Assembly (NCBI RefSeq): GCF_030398335.1
Contig: NZ_JAOAOP010000034.1
Span: forward strand, 1 to 38,889
Source: Aquibium sp. A9E412
GTDB lineage: Bacteria; Pseudomonadota; Alphaproteobacteria; Rhizobiales; Rhizobiaceae
Direction: 5' to 3'
DNA length: 38,889 bases
This document shows, piece after piece, positions 31,852 to 38,889 of this stretch. Every line of letters starts with the position of its first letter. The stretch's first letter is position 1. Under the pieces are notes generated by a model. It was given only the letters and a program-made list of their open reading frames with translations. It ran no database searches and was not told where the DNA came from. The position numbers and the translations under genes were made by a program.

Positions 31852-32658
31852 TCAGGGTTGGTCGTCCAGCAGCGCGGCGATGCGCGCCTGCAGCACCTCG
31901 CGCGAGATCTCGCCGAGATGGGCGTGCTGAAGGGTGCCGTCGGCGGCGATGAACAGGGTGGTCGGCAGGCCGGGCGCGCCGTAGTGGCGGGCCAGGTCGC
32001 GGAACTGGTCGAGCAGCACGAGTTCGAGCGACAGGCCGACATCGGCCAGGTAGGCGTCGATCCGCTGCGGGTCTTCTCCCTGATTGGCGAAGACGAAGTC
32101 GAGGCCGTCGGTGGTCGCCGCCACGTCGGCCATCATCGGCATCTCGCGGCGGCAGGGCGGGCACCAGGTGGCCCACAGATTGACCACCCTGGGCGTGCCC
32201 GACGGCGCATCGAGCGGATAGGTGCCGCCGTCCAGCATCGCGAAGGTCATCGCCGGCAGGGCGACGTTCTGCGAACTCGTGGTGAGCTGCAGGGTGGTGT
32301 TCCAGACGACCACGGCGAGCGCCAGCGGCAGCAGGGCCCACAGGCGCAGCCGCCCGGTCCGCAGCACCAGAACGACGCTCGCCGCCACGGCGACGGCCGC
32401 GCTCGGCCAGTGGAAGCCGCCCTGCCACAGCGCGACGACGCGCCACGGCTCCTGCATGAAGCTCGACCAGTTGACGAGCACGTGGCCGAGCCGCGCCGCG
32501 GCGATGCCGCCGAGCAGCACCCACCACGACCAGCCGGCGAAGCGCGCGTCGACGCGCCGGGCGAGCATGCCGGCGACCAGCACGAAGACCAGCATGCCGA
32601 GAACGACGGCGAACCGGTCGGCCGCAAGAACGAGCGGCCCGAGGGAGACGGCGTTCAT
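31852..32658 (-). CDS. TlpA-like thioredoxin protein with an Lgt-like membrane domain
   Basis: A 268-residue protein with two parts. Residues 1-125 hold about four membrane segments and resemble the first part of prolipoprotein diacylglyceryl transferase (Lgt): ADRFAVVLGMLVF and GIAAARLGHVLVNWSSFMQEP followed by VVALWQGGFHWPS. The Lgt catalytic HGG is absent, with GFHWPS at that position. Residues 135-268 are a TlpA/ResA-type thioredoxin with WCPPC at 165-169 (NLWATWCPPCRREMP) and cis-proline in GLPTTLFI. The catalytic domain should face the periplasm, anchored by the membrane part. It lies directly after dsbD (1-base gap), from which it probably receives electrons. The membrane part may be only an anchor. 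Confidence 0.9.
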   Translation of the reverse strand: MNAVSLGPLVLAADRFAVVLGMLVFVLVAGMLARRVDARFAGWSWWVLLGGIAAARLGHVLVNWSSFMQEPWRVVALWQGGFHWPSAAVAVAASVVLVLRTGRLRLWALLPLALAVVVWNTTLQLTTSSQNVALPAMTFAMLDGGTYPLDAPSGTPRVVNLWATWCPPCRREMPMMADVAATTDGLDFVFANQGEDPQRIDAYLADVGLSLELVLLDQFRDLARHYGAPGLPTTLFIAADGTLQHAHLGEISREVLQARIAALLDDQP

Positions 32659-32659
32659 C

Positions 32660-34525
32660 TCAGAACGCCGCCAGACGGCCGGCCGAGCGCGTCAGGCTCT
32701 CCACCGTGACGTTGCCGACCAGCCGGGTGTCGGCGACCTCGCGCGCGTCGCCGTCGAAGAACAGCATGGTCGGCGGCCCGGCGACGCCGAGCTGGTCCAT
32801 GAGGGCGGCGCTGTCGCCGTCGTAGTCGGTCAGGTCCGCCTTGACGAGCTGGAAGCCGGCGAGCTGCCGGCGCACGGCGTCGTGCGGCAGAACCGAGCGC
32901 TCGATCACCCGGCACGTCACGCACCACTCGGCCGTGACGTAGACCAGCGTCGGCCGGCCGTCGGCCGACGCCAGCCGGGCGCGCAGCTCGGGCGCCGTGC
33001 CGACGGTGGCGAAGTCGAGCGCGCGCTCGGCGGCGGCCGGCGCGCCGCGCCCGGCCAGCGCGGCCAGCGGCCGCAGCGGGTCGGTGCCGCCCGAGCTGGC
33101 GCCGATCATGAGCAGCGCGCCGTAGATCATCGCCGCCGCGCCCAGCGCCCGGCCGGTCGCCAGGCCGGTGCTGCCGGGCCAGCGGGCCGTGAAGGCGAAG
33201 CTGGCGACGAAGATCAGCAGCACGCCCCACAGCGCCAGCTCGAGGCCGGCCGGCAGCAGCGGTGCCGCCGTCCAGATCGCCGTCGCCAGAAAGCCGAAGC
33301 CGAACAGCCGCTTGACGCCGTCCATCCAGGCGCCGGCGCGCGGCAGGTAGCTGCCGCCGAGCGTGCCCATGACGATCAGCGGCAGGCCCTTGCCGACGCC
33401 GAGGCCGAACAGCGCGGCGGCGCCGAGAACGACGTCGCCGGTTTGCGCGATGTAGAGCAGCGCGCCGGCGAGCGGCACCGTGACGCAGGGCCCCACGATC
33501 AGCGCCGAGGAGAAGCCGAGCAGCGCGGCCGAGCGCTTCGAGCCGCCGCGGCCGCCCGTGCGCGCGGTGATCCAGCGCGTCCAGGCCGCCGGCAGTTGCA
33601 GCTCGTAGAGGCCGAACATCGACAGCGCGAGCGCCACGAAGACGGCGGCCAGCACGCCGAGGGTGTAGGGCGACTGCAGCATCATCTGCAGGTTCTGGCC
33701 CGACCAGCCGGCCGCCGCGCCGAGCAGCGCGAAGGCGGCGGCCAGCGCCAGCACGTAGATGCCCGACAGCACGAAGCCGCGCCGCGCGGTCAGGCCGTCG
33801 CCCTCGCGCGCCAGCGCCCCGGCCAGGATCGGGTACATCGGGAAGACGCAGGGCGTGAAGGCCAGAAGCAGGCCGAAGAGCGGAAACATGGCCAGCACGA
33901 GAAGCCCGCCGCCGTCGCCCAGCAGCGACTGCACGAGCCCGCCGTCGTCGGCCAGCCGGAAGCCGGCGCTTTCGCCGGCGGCCGGCGCAGGGTCGACAGG
34001 CGCGATATCGTCGGGGGCCGCATTGATGGGGGCCGCATCCGCGGGGGCCGTGTCGAGCGGCGCCGCATCGGCCGGTCCGGTCTGCCATTGCGCCGACGAC
34101 ATTGCCGGCGGCGCCGTCTCCGACACCGCCAGGCTGACCGGATCGATGCGGCGGGTGTCCGGCGCGTAGCAGATGCCGCCGTCCTGGCATCCCTGATAGA
34201 CGACCTCGATCGGCCCGCCGCCCGGCGTGGCCAGCACCGCCTCGGCGGCGCCGTAATAGACCTCGGTGCGGCCGAAGGTCGGGTCGTCCTTGACGGTGCC
34301 GGGCGCCGTCTCGACGTCGAGCGGCGCGCCGTCGGGACCGCGCGCGGCGATGCGGTCGCGGTAGAGATAGTAGCCCTCGGCGATGCGCCATCGCAGCGTC
34401 AGCGACTGGTCGGGCCCGCGCGTCACCGTCAGCGCGAAGGCGCGGTCCGCCGCCAGCGGCTCTGCCGCCGCGGCGGCGGCCAGCGCCGCCAGCAGGCCCA
34501 GCATCGCGATTGCAGCTCTGATCAT
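32660..34525 (-). CDS. dsbD: Thiol:disulfide interchange protein DsbD
   Basis: A 621-residue DsbD with all three modules. A signal peptide is at 1-21. The periplasmic alpha domain has C113 and C119 in YQGCQDGGICYAP. The eight-segment membrane domain has C226 in FTPCVFPMYPILAG and the partner Cys in VGPCVTVPLAGALLYIA. The C-terminal thioredoxin domain has CVTC in TAEWCVTCRVIE. It carries electrons from cytoplasmic thioredoxin to periplasmic partners. Residues 140-185 form an odd Pro/Ala/Asp-rich repeat linker (PADAAPLDTAPADAAP and similar) between the alpha and membrane domains. It heads the leftward operon and shares a 114-base promoter gap with the L,D-transpeptidase gene, where a PmrA-type box is found. 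Confidence 0.96.
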   Translation of the reverse strand: MIRAAIAMLGLLAALAAAAAAEPLAADRAFALTVTRGPDQSLTLRWRIAEGYYLYRDRIAARGPDGAPLDVETAPGTVKDDPTFGRTEVYYGAAEAVLATPGGGPIEVVYQGCQDGGICYAPDTRRIDPVSLAVSETAPPAMSSAQWQTGPADAAPLDTAPADAAPINAAPDDIAPVDPAPAAGESAGFRLADDGGLVQSLLGDGGGLLVLAMFPLFGLLLAFTPCVFPMYPILAGALAREGDGLTARRGFVLSGIYVLALAAAFALLGAAAGWSGQNLQMMLQSPYTLGVLAAVFVALALSMFGLYELQLPAAWTRWITARTGGRGGSKRSAALLGFSSALIVGPCVTVPLAGALLYIAQTGDVVLGAAALFGLGVGKGLPLIVMGTLGGSYLPRAGAWMDGVKRLFGFGFLATAIWTAAPLLPAGLELALWGVLLIFVASFAFTARWPGSTGLATGRALGAAAMIYGALLMIGASSGGTDPLRPLAALAGRGAPAAAERALDFATVGTAPELRARLASADGRPTLVYVTAEWCVTCRVIERSVLPHDAVRRQLAGFQLVKADLTDYDGDSAALMDQLGVAGPPTMLFFDGDAREVADTRLVGNVTVESLTRSAGRLAAF

Positions 34526-34575
34526 CGCCGATCTCTCCGTCGATAGCCCGTCGCCGTGGCGCCTGACCGGCGCAG

Positions 34576-34592
34576 CTTAAGGCAGCCTTAAG
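34576..34592. promoter_or_regulatory. Perfect PmrA/QseB-type box CTTAAG-N5-CTTAAG
   Basis: CTTAAG occurs at 34576-34581 and again at 34587-34592, exactly 11 bases apart, in the promoter gap between dsbD and the L,D-transpeptidase gene. This equals the known PmrA box pattern (YTTAAK-N5-YTTAAK), two half-sites one helical turn apart for a head-to-tail OmpR-family dimer. CTTAAG is its own reverse complement, so the site can serve either gene. A response regulator of the QseB/PmrA group is encoded at 35464. Confidence 0.65.
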
Positions 34593-34639
34593 GTTGGCGC
34601 GTTTTCGGGGCGACGACCGGAACCGAGAGGGTTTGAGAC

Positions 34640-35398
34640 ATGCGCGACTTCGACATCATTGCGGCCGCGGCCGGCGGCGGCGAAAGGCGATCCGGGCGGG
34701 GCGGGATCGGCCGGCGGGCGTTTCTCGTCGGGCTGAGCGCGGCCGCCGTCTCGGGCTGCGTCGCGGTGCCGCAGCGCACGCCGGCGGCGAAGCTGCAGCC
34801 GGCGCCGGCGCCTGCGCCGGTGGTGCCGCCGATGTATTATGCCCGGCCGGAGGAGCGTTTTCCCGTTCCCGAGGTCGACATCGCCCGGCTCGACCGCCGC
34901 TTCTGGCGCACCGAGGTCGCCTATCCCGGCAAGGAGAAGCCCGGCACCCTGATCGTCGACACCCCGGCCAAGTATCTCTACCACGTGCGACCCGGCGGCC
35001 GCGCCATGCGCTACGGCATCGGCGTCGGCCGTGAGGGCTTCGCCTGGGCCGGCCGGGCGATCGTCGCCTACAAGCGCAAGTGGCCGCGCTGGACGCCGCC
35101 CGATTCGATGGTGGCGCGCCAGCCGGAGCTCGAGCCCTACAGCATCGCCAATGGCGGCATGGACCCCGGGCCGAGGAATCCGCTGGGCTCGCGCGCGCTT
35201 TACATCCACAAGGACGGCAAGGACACGCTCTACCGCCTGCACGGCACGCCGGAGGCGTGGAGCATCGGCAAGGCGGTGTCGTCGGGCTGCATCCGGCTGA
35301 TCAACCAGGACGTCATGCATCTGCACGACACGGTGCGCGACGGCAGCCCGATCGTCGTCATTCCCGATCCCGCAATGGAGGCGTTGCTGGCCGTGTGA
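34640..35398 (+). CDS. L,D-transpeptidase (YkuD domain), exported, probable lipoprotein or Tat substrate
   Basis: A 252-residue YkuD-domain enzyme. After a 20-residue charged N-terminus comes IGRRAFLVGLSAAAVSGC, which has twin arginines and a lipobox-like VSGC with C40, followed by a Pro/Ala-rich linker (residues 45-65). The catalytic domain spans about 95-250, with H201 in RLHGTPEAWSIG and the nucleophile C217 in SSGCIRL; the family usually has SHGCIRL, but SSGC is common in Rhizobiales as I recall. Such enzymes crosslink peptidoglycan by 3-3 bonds or attach proteins to it. The ATG at 34640 has GAGAGGG upstream. It leads a run into the two-component genes (65-base gap) and the second DsbA-like gene. 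Confidence 0.92.
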   Translation: MRDFDIIAAAAGGGERRSGRGGIGRRAFLVGLSAAAVSGCVAVPQRTPAAKLQPAPAPAPVVPPMYYARPEERFPVPEVDIARLDRRFWRTEVAYPGKEKPGTLIVDTPAKYLYHVRPGGRAMRYGIGVGREGFAWAGRAIVAYKRKWPRWTPPDSMVARQPELEPYSIANGGMDPGPRNPLGSRALYIHKDGKDTLYRLHGTPEAWSIGKAVSSGCIRLINQDVMHLHDTVRDGSPIVVIPDPAMEALLAV

Positions 35399-35463
35399 CG
35401 ATGGCGCAAGAAGGACCGGACGGCGCGCCGCGGCGCGCTGCGCCCCGCGATGGAGACTGAGGC

Positions 35464-36129
35464 ATGCGCATTCTCGTGGTCGAGGACGATCCGATGCTGC
35501 TCGACGGCCTGTCGGTCGGCCTCGGGCTGGCCGGCTTCACCGTCGATGCGGTGCAGACCTGCGAGGACGCCTCGAGCGCGCTGGCGGCACAGGACTACGA
35601 CGCGGTGGTGCTCGACCTGATGCTGCCGGACGGTTCGGGCCTCGACGTTCTGGCCGCGCTGCGGCGGCGCAAGGACGCCACGCCCGTGGTGCTTCTGACG
35701 GCGCGCGACCAGGTCGCCGACCGCATCACCGGGCTGGACGCGGGCGCCGACGATTATGTCGGCAAGCCGTTCGATCTCGACGAGCTGGCCGCGCGGGTGC
35801 GCGCCGCCGCGCGCCGCGGCCTCGGCCGCGCCGACACCGTTCTGGAGTGGCGCGGCGTGACGCTCGACCCGGCCCGCCAGACGGCGAGCCGCGACGGCAG
35901 GGGGGTGCCGCTGACGCGCCGCGAGTTCGGCGTTCTTCGCGCCCTCATGGAGCGTCCCGGAACGACGGTCTCGCGCGCGGTGCTGGAGGAGATGCTCTAC
36001 GGCTGGCAGGAGGAGGTGGAAAGCAACGCCGTCGAGGTCCACATCCACCATCTGCGCGGCAAGCTCGGCGCCGGCTTCATCAAGACCGTGCGTGGCCTCG
36101 GCTACCGCCTTGCCGAGGAAAGCCCGTGA
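35464..36129 (+). CDS. OmpR-family response regulator, QseB/PmrA group
   Basis: A 221-residue response regulator. The receiver (1-115) has the acidic pair E7/D8/D9, phospho-acceptor D51 in VVLDLMLPDG and K in VGKPFDLDEL. The winged-helix domain (125-218) has LTRREFGVLRALMERPG and the group signature LYGWQEEVESNAVEVHIHHLRGKLG, typical of QseB/PmrA/TctD-like regulators. These bind direct repeats such as CTTAAG-N5-CTTAAG, and one perfect copy lies 870 bases upstream at 34576. Its stop overlaps the sensor kinase start (GTGA). Likely targets are the L,D-transpeptidase and dsbD operons, by inference. Confidence 0.95.
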   Translation: MRILVVEDDPMLLDGLSVGLGLAGFTVDAVQTCEDASSALAAQDYDAVVLDLMLPDGSGLDVLAALRRRKDATPVVLLTARDQVADRITGLDAGADDYVGKPFDLDELAARVRAAARRGLGRADTVLEWRGVTLDPARQTASRDGRGVPLTRREFGVLRALMERPGTTVSRAVLEEMLYGWQEEVESNAVEVHIHHLRGKLGAGFIKTVRGLGYRLAEESP

Positions 36130-37493
36130 GCTCGATCCGGACCAGGCTGTTCGCCGTCCTCGTCGCCTCGACCGGGCTCGTTTGGCTGCTGGCGACGCTG
36201 TGGATCTACGTCGACACCGAGGCCGAGCTCGAGCGCGTCCTGGATGCGCGGCTGACCGAGGCCGCGCGCATGGTCAGGTCGCTGCTGGCCGAGGGCCGCG
36301 TCGAGCTGGCGCTCGGCGGCGACGCGGCGGCGGCGGCCGTCGCGCCGGCGCCTGCCGGCGACCGGCCCTACGACCGGCAGCTCTCGTGCCAGATCTGGTC
36401 GCTCGACGGCCGGCTCGTCGGGCGCTCCGAGGATGCGCCGCGCGACCGCCTGACGGATGCGCGCAGCGGCTTCTCCGAGACCGTGATCGACGGCGAGACA
36501 TGGCGCGTCTACACCATCGAGGATGCCGAGCTCGGCGTGCGCGTCATGGTCGGCGACAATGTGCGCGTCCGCGACCGCCTCGTCGGCGGCGTCATCACGG
36601 GGCTGGCGCTGCCGGCCGGCCTCATCGTGCCGTTCCTCGCCGCCGTCATCTGGTTCAGCCTGCGCCGCGGCATGGCGCCGCTCAACGGCATGGCCCGCAT
36701 GCTGTCGTCGCGCGCCGCCTCCGACCTGCGGCCGCTGCCCGACGAGAACCTGCCGCGCGAGATCGCCCCGGCCGTGCACGCGCTCAACGGCCTGTTCCGC
36801 CGCGTCGAGGCGGCGCGCGAGCGCGAGAAGAGCTTCACCGCCTTCGCCGCGCACGAGCTGAAGACGCCGCTCGCCGGCCTCAAGACGCAGGCGCAGATCG
36901 CGCTCGCCAGCGGCGACGGCGCCGTCCACGCCAACGCGCTCCGGCAGATCTCGGCCGGCGTCGACCGCGTCTCGCGGCTGGTCGCCCAGCTTCTCGACCT
37001 CGCCGCCATCGAGGCGGGCGACCGCGCGCCGGCGCTGACGCGTGCCCCGGTGCGCCCGCTCGTCGCGCGTGTCGTGGCGGAGATGCCGCCGGCACGCGAC
37101 CGCGCGATCGTGCTGGCCGGCGCGGAAGACGCGGCCGGGCCCGTCGCCCGCTTCGAGCCGGCGCTTTTGACGCTCGCCCTGCGCAATCTGATCGAGAACG
37201 CGGTCAATCACGCGCCCGAGGGCGGCACGGTGGTGGTCCGCGTCGAGGCAGAGGCCGGGCGGGCGCGCATCGTCGTCGAGGACGACGGCCCCGGCATCCC
37301 GCCGGCCGAGCTGCCGCACGTCACCGAGCGCTTCTTCCGCGGCCGCGGCAAGAGCGCCACCGGCAGCGGCCTCGGGCTGTCCATCGCACAGGAGGCGATG
37401 GACCAGACGGGCGGCGCGCTGTCGCTCGCCAACCGCGCGGCCGGCGGCCTCGCCGCGACGCTGACGCTTGCCCGGCAGGAGGAGGAGCGATGA
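36126..37493 (+). CDS. Sensor histidine kinase (QseC/PmrB-like)
   Basis: A 455-residue inner-membrane kinase. Membrane segments lie at about 8-28 and 153-178, enclosing a 125-residue periplasmic sensor part of the 2CSK-N type. A HAMP-like linker follows. The phospho-accepting H243 is in FAAHELKTPLAGLKTQ. The ATPase part has NLIENAVNHAPEGG, DDGPGIP and GSGLGLSIAQEA. The start is GTG at 36126, overlapping the regulator stop by 4 bases. It overlaps the downstream dsbA-like gene by 4 bases as well, so kinase, regulator and the thiol protein are made together. The signal is unknown; one periplasmic cysteine (C88 in QLSCQIW) might matter for redox sensing, but that is speculative. Confidence 0.94.
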   Translation: MSSIRTRLFAVLVASTGLVWLLATLWIYVDTEAELERVLDARLTEAARMVRSLLAEGRVELALGGDAAAAAVAPAPAGDRPYDRQLSCQIWSLDGRLVGRSEDAPRDRLTDARSGFSETVIDGETWRVYTIEDAELGVRVMVGDNVRVRDRLVGGVITGLALPAGLIVPFLAAVIWFSLRRGMAPLNGMARMLSSRAASDLRPLPDENLPREIAPAVHALNGLFRRVEAAREREKSFTAFAAHELKTPLAGLKTQAQIALASGDGAVHANALRQISAGVDRVSRLVAQLLDLAAIEAGDRAPALTRAPVRPLVARVVAEMPPARDRAIVLAGAEDAAGPVARFEPALLTLALRNLIENAVNHAPEGGTVVVRVEAEAGRARIVVEDDGPGIPPAELPHVTERFFRGRGKSATGSGLGLSIAQEAMDQTGGALSLANRAAGGLAATLTLARQEEER

Positions 37494-38095
37494 TCTCCAG
37501 ACGCGGCTTGCTGGCCGTCTCGGCCACCGCGCTGGCCGGCGCCGCGCCGGCGCGCGCGCTGCCGGCCCTGTCCGAGGTGCTGTTCGACCCGCGCCAGCCG
37601 GTTCTCGGCAATCCCGAGGGCGACGTGACGATCGCCGAGTTCTTCGACTATGCATGCCCGTCCTGCCGGGCGCTTCACCCGCATCTCAAGCGCATCGTGG
37701 CCGAGGACGGCGACATCCGCCTGGTGATGAAGGACTGGCCGATCAACGGCGACACGGTGCTCTATGCCGCGCGCATGGTGCTCGCCGCCGACGCCCTCGG
37801 CGACTACGCGCCGGCGCTCGACGCGGTGATGACGATGGGCCCGCCGCTGCGGCTCGGCCGCATCGACGACGCCATGCGCGCCCGCGGGATCGATGTCGGC
37901 CGGGTGCGCGACGCGCTCGACGCGCGGCTGGCCGGGATCGACGCCCTGCTGGCCCGCAACGCCGCGCAGGCGCGCGCGCTCGGCCTGCCCGGCACGCCGG
38001 GCTTCGTCGTCGGCGCGCGGCTCTACCGCGCCGCGCTCGACGCCGACGCCATCCGCCGCGCCGTCCAAGCCGCCCGCGCCGGCCGGGCGGGGTGA
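37490..38095 (+). CDS. DsbA family thiol-disulfide protein with CPSC active site, twin-arginine leader
   Basis: A 201-residue paralogue of the protein at 31216-31833. The leader ISRRGLLAVSATALAGAAPARA has twin arginines and an AxA cleavage site near residue 23. The active site is C56-PS-C59 in FDYACPSCRALHPHL, and the cis-proline region is GTPGFVVGARLYRAAL. The dipeptide between the cysteines (PS rather than PY or PH) should change its redox potential, so the two paralogues probably have different partners. The ATG overlaps the kinase stop by 4 bases (ATGA) and GGAGGAGGAG precedes it, so it is firmly in the two-component operon. It ends the rightward run begun by the L,D-transpeptidase. Confidence 0.94.
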   Translation: MISRRGLLAVSATALAGAAPARALPALSEVLFDPRQPVLGNPEGDVTIAEFFDYACPSCRALHPHLKRIVAEDGDIRLVMKDWPINGDTVLYAARMVLAADALGDYAPALDAVMTMGPPLRLGRIDDAMRARGIDVGRVRDALDARLAGIDALLARNAAQARALGLPGTPGFVVGARLYRAALDADAIRRAVQAARAGRAG

Positions 38096-38233
38096 GGCAG
38101 GGCGGCGGCCGGCTCGCAAGCAGCCGGCAAAACGCCAAACCCCGGCGAGACTTCGGGCCTGGGGCAGGTGCACCGGCCGAGACGCGGATGCAGCCGCAGC
38201 GTCCGGATGTTTGTTCGTTCTTTCGGGATGAAC

Positions 38234-38307
38234 TGGCTGGGGAACCTGGATTCGAACCAGGACCGACGGAGTCAGAGTCCGCTGTTCTACCGTTAAACTA
38301 TTCCCCA
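38234..38307 (-). tRNA. tRNA-Gln (anticodon CUG)
   Basis: The minus strand gives a complete 74-base cloverleaf. The acceptor stem is TGGGGAA/TTCCCCA with discriminator G and encoded CCA. The D arm is in GTTTAACGGTAGAAC. The anticodon stem is GCGGA/TCCGT with loop CTCTGAC, anticodon CTG (38273-38275). The T arm is CCTGG-TTCGAAT-CCAGG. U1-A72 pairing and the weak U-rich D-arm are typical of glutamine tRNAs. It reads CAG codons. Confidence 0.97.
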
Positions 38308-38687
38308 ATGGCCCACTTGGAACCACGTGTGATGCGGCCGGCTTGCCGGCGGCACCGTGATGCGGGCGACCTTGCCGACCGCGTCGGCGCGCCTTTTAGC
38401 ACATCGCGCGGACCGATCAAGCGTTAGCTTCGCGCCCGCTGTGCGGACCGACCGCCATGTTGGCGGCATGGCGTCACGCCGCCGCAGCCGGCCACGCGGC
38501 CGCGTTTGCCGCATCGCCGCGAGCCCCCGGCAAGATAGGTGGCGCGGCGCGCGCTGCAAGAGGAACGCATGACGGCATCCGCCGGCGGCGCCGAGGCGAC
38601 CGGCGCGCCGCACGCGCCCCTTGGTGATCGCGCGTGCGGCTGCTACATTCCACGCAACGCAAGACGAGAGCGCCTGCAGCGACCGGC
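38308..38687. other. Intergenic region, no gene seen
   Basis: The 380 bases between the tRNA and the last gene contain only Arg-rich chance open frames. They should hold the tRNA promoter, reading left, and the promoter of the last gene, reading right, but I cannot point to convincing -35/-10 elements. No repeat or hairpin with a T-tract is seen. Confidence 0.4.
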
Positions 38688-38717
38688 ATGGGACCGCGCG
38701 GCGCGAAAGGACCAGAC

Positions 38718-38889
38718 GTGGACGACCACGACAGGGGCGCGCGCGCGCCCGTCGCGGGCGCCACCGGCAACGGCACCGCGCCGACCGAGGGCGCAAGCGA
38801 CAGGGCGGGCGCGCCGGCATCCGCCGCCCCGCCGCCGCACGGCACCGGCCATGACGGCCAGCCGCGCCGGCGCAAGCGGCGCAAGCGCA
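38718..38889 (+). CDS. Unidentified protein, N-terminal part only
   Basis: An open frame runs off the window end. GTG at 38718 has AAAGGACCAGAC before it, and the frame gives VDDHDRGARAPVAGATGNG and so on, Ala/Gly/Pro-rich and probably disordered, ending in a strongly basic PRRRKRRKR at the window edge. An in-frame ATG at 38688 is an alternative start with a poorer ribosome-binding site. No family can be named from these 57 residues. Such a disordered acidic-then-basic N-terminus is compatible with a nucleic-acid- or polyphosphate-binding protein, but that is a guess. Confidence 0.5.
   Translation, partial: MDDHDRGARAPVAGATGNGTAPTEGASDRAGAPASAAPPPHGTGHDGQPRRRKRRKR

Noticed and set aside
35401-35460. 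19-codon open frame between the L,D-transpeptidase and response regulator genes
   Set aside because: It begins within 3 bases of the previous stop, has no ribosome-binding site of its own and no recognisable leader-peptide features.
38357-38572. 71-codon open frame in the region right of the tRNA
   Set aside because: Arg/Ser-rich composition, no ribosome-binding site and no family resemblance; probably chance.

Overview
The window is GC-rich (roughly 70% by eye), densely packed bacterial chromosome. It looks like an alphaproteobacterium of the Hyphomicrobiales (Rhizobiales) type. The signs are the gene families (RpiR, RidA and MlrC clusters, TRAP transporters, an SSGCIRL-type L,D-transpeptidase), the codon bias, and short palindromic intergenic repeats centred on GGGAACCGGTTC. 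The genus cannot be named from sequence alone.

Layout. (1) 1-273 is the end of a small conserved protein. (2) 295-7047 is a catabolic module of two divergent operons. Leftward run an SDR, an RpiR regulator, a D-threonine aldolase/D-serine dehydratase-like PLP enzyme and an NTF2-like protein. Rightward run a RidA-family protein, an M81/MlrC protein and an amidohydrolase. Two clean palindromes in the shared promoter region look like RpiR operators. (3) 7048-8791 holds a decayed IS110-type transposase fragment, a GntR/FCD regulator and a canonical RidA, ended by a strong intrinsic terminator. (4) 8945-18694 is a leftward run of eight genes: a luciferase-like (LLM) oxidoreductase, NADPH:F420 reductase, cofE, cofD, cofC, the fused CofG-CofH protein fbiC, then pntA and pntB. 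This is a full coenzyme F420 biosynthesis set, plus the enzyme that reduces F420 with NADPH, plus the proton-driven transhydrogenase that makes NADPH. (5) 18908-30198 is the other arm: an M24 metallopeptidase, an IclR regulator, a threonine-synthase-like PLP enzyme, a three-part TRAP transporter, a three-subunit molybdenum hydroxylase and a second LLM oxidoreductase. (6) 30199-31215 holds an NAD(P)-binding protein flanked by five copies of a palindromic repeat. (7) 31216-38095 is a periplasmic thiol-redox region: DsbA-like, TlpA-like and DsbD on the minus strand, then divergently an L,D-transpeptidase, a QseB/PmrA-like two-component pair and a second DsbA-like protein. (8) A tRNA-Gln(CUG) and the start of an unidentified protein close the window.

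How it works together (inference). Regions 4 and 5 look like one functional island. An organic-acid-like substrate would enter by the TRAP transporter and be hydroxylated by the Mo enzyme. It would then be worked on by two LLM oxidoreductases that may use F420H2, while the same locus makes F420 and recharges it by PntAB -> NADPH -> NpdG -> F420H2. A perfect inverted repeat just before the M24 gene, with weaker look-alikes before the LLM gene and the threonine-synthase-like gene, suggests that the IclR protein controls both arms. The substrate is unknown.

In region 7, a perfect PmrA-type box (CTTAAG-N5-CTTAAG) lies between dsbD and the L,D-transpeptidase gene, close to a response regulator of the family that binds such boxes. 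This suggests a regulated system that keeps the cysteine of a cell-wall crosslinking enzyme reduced.
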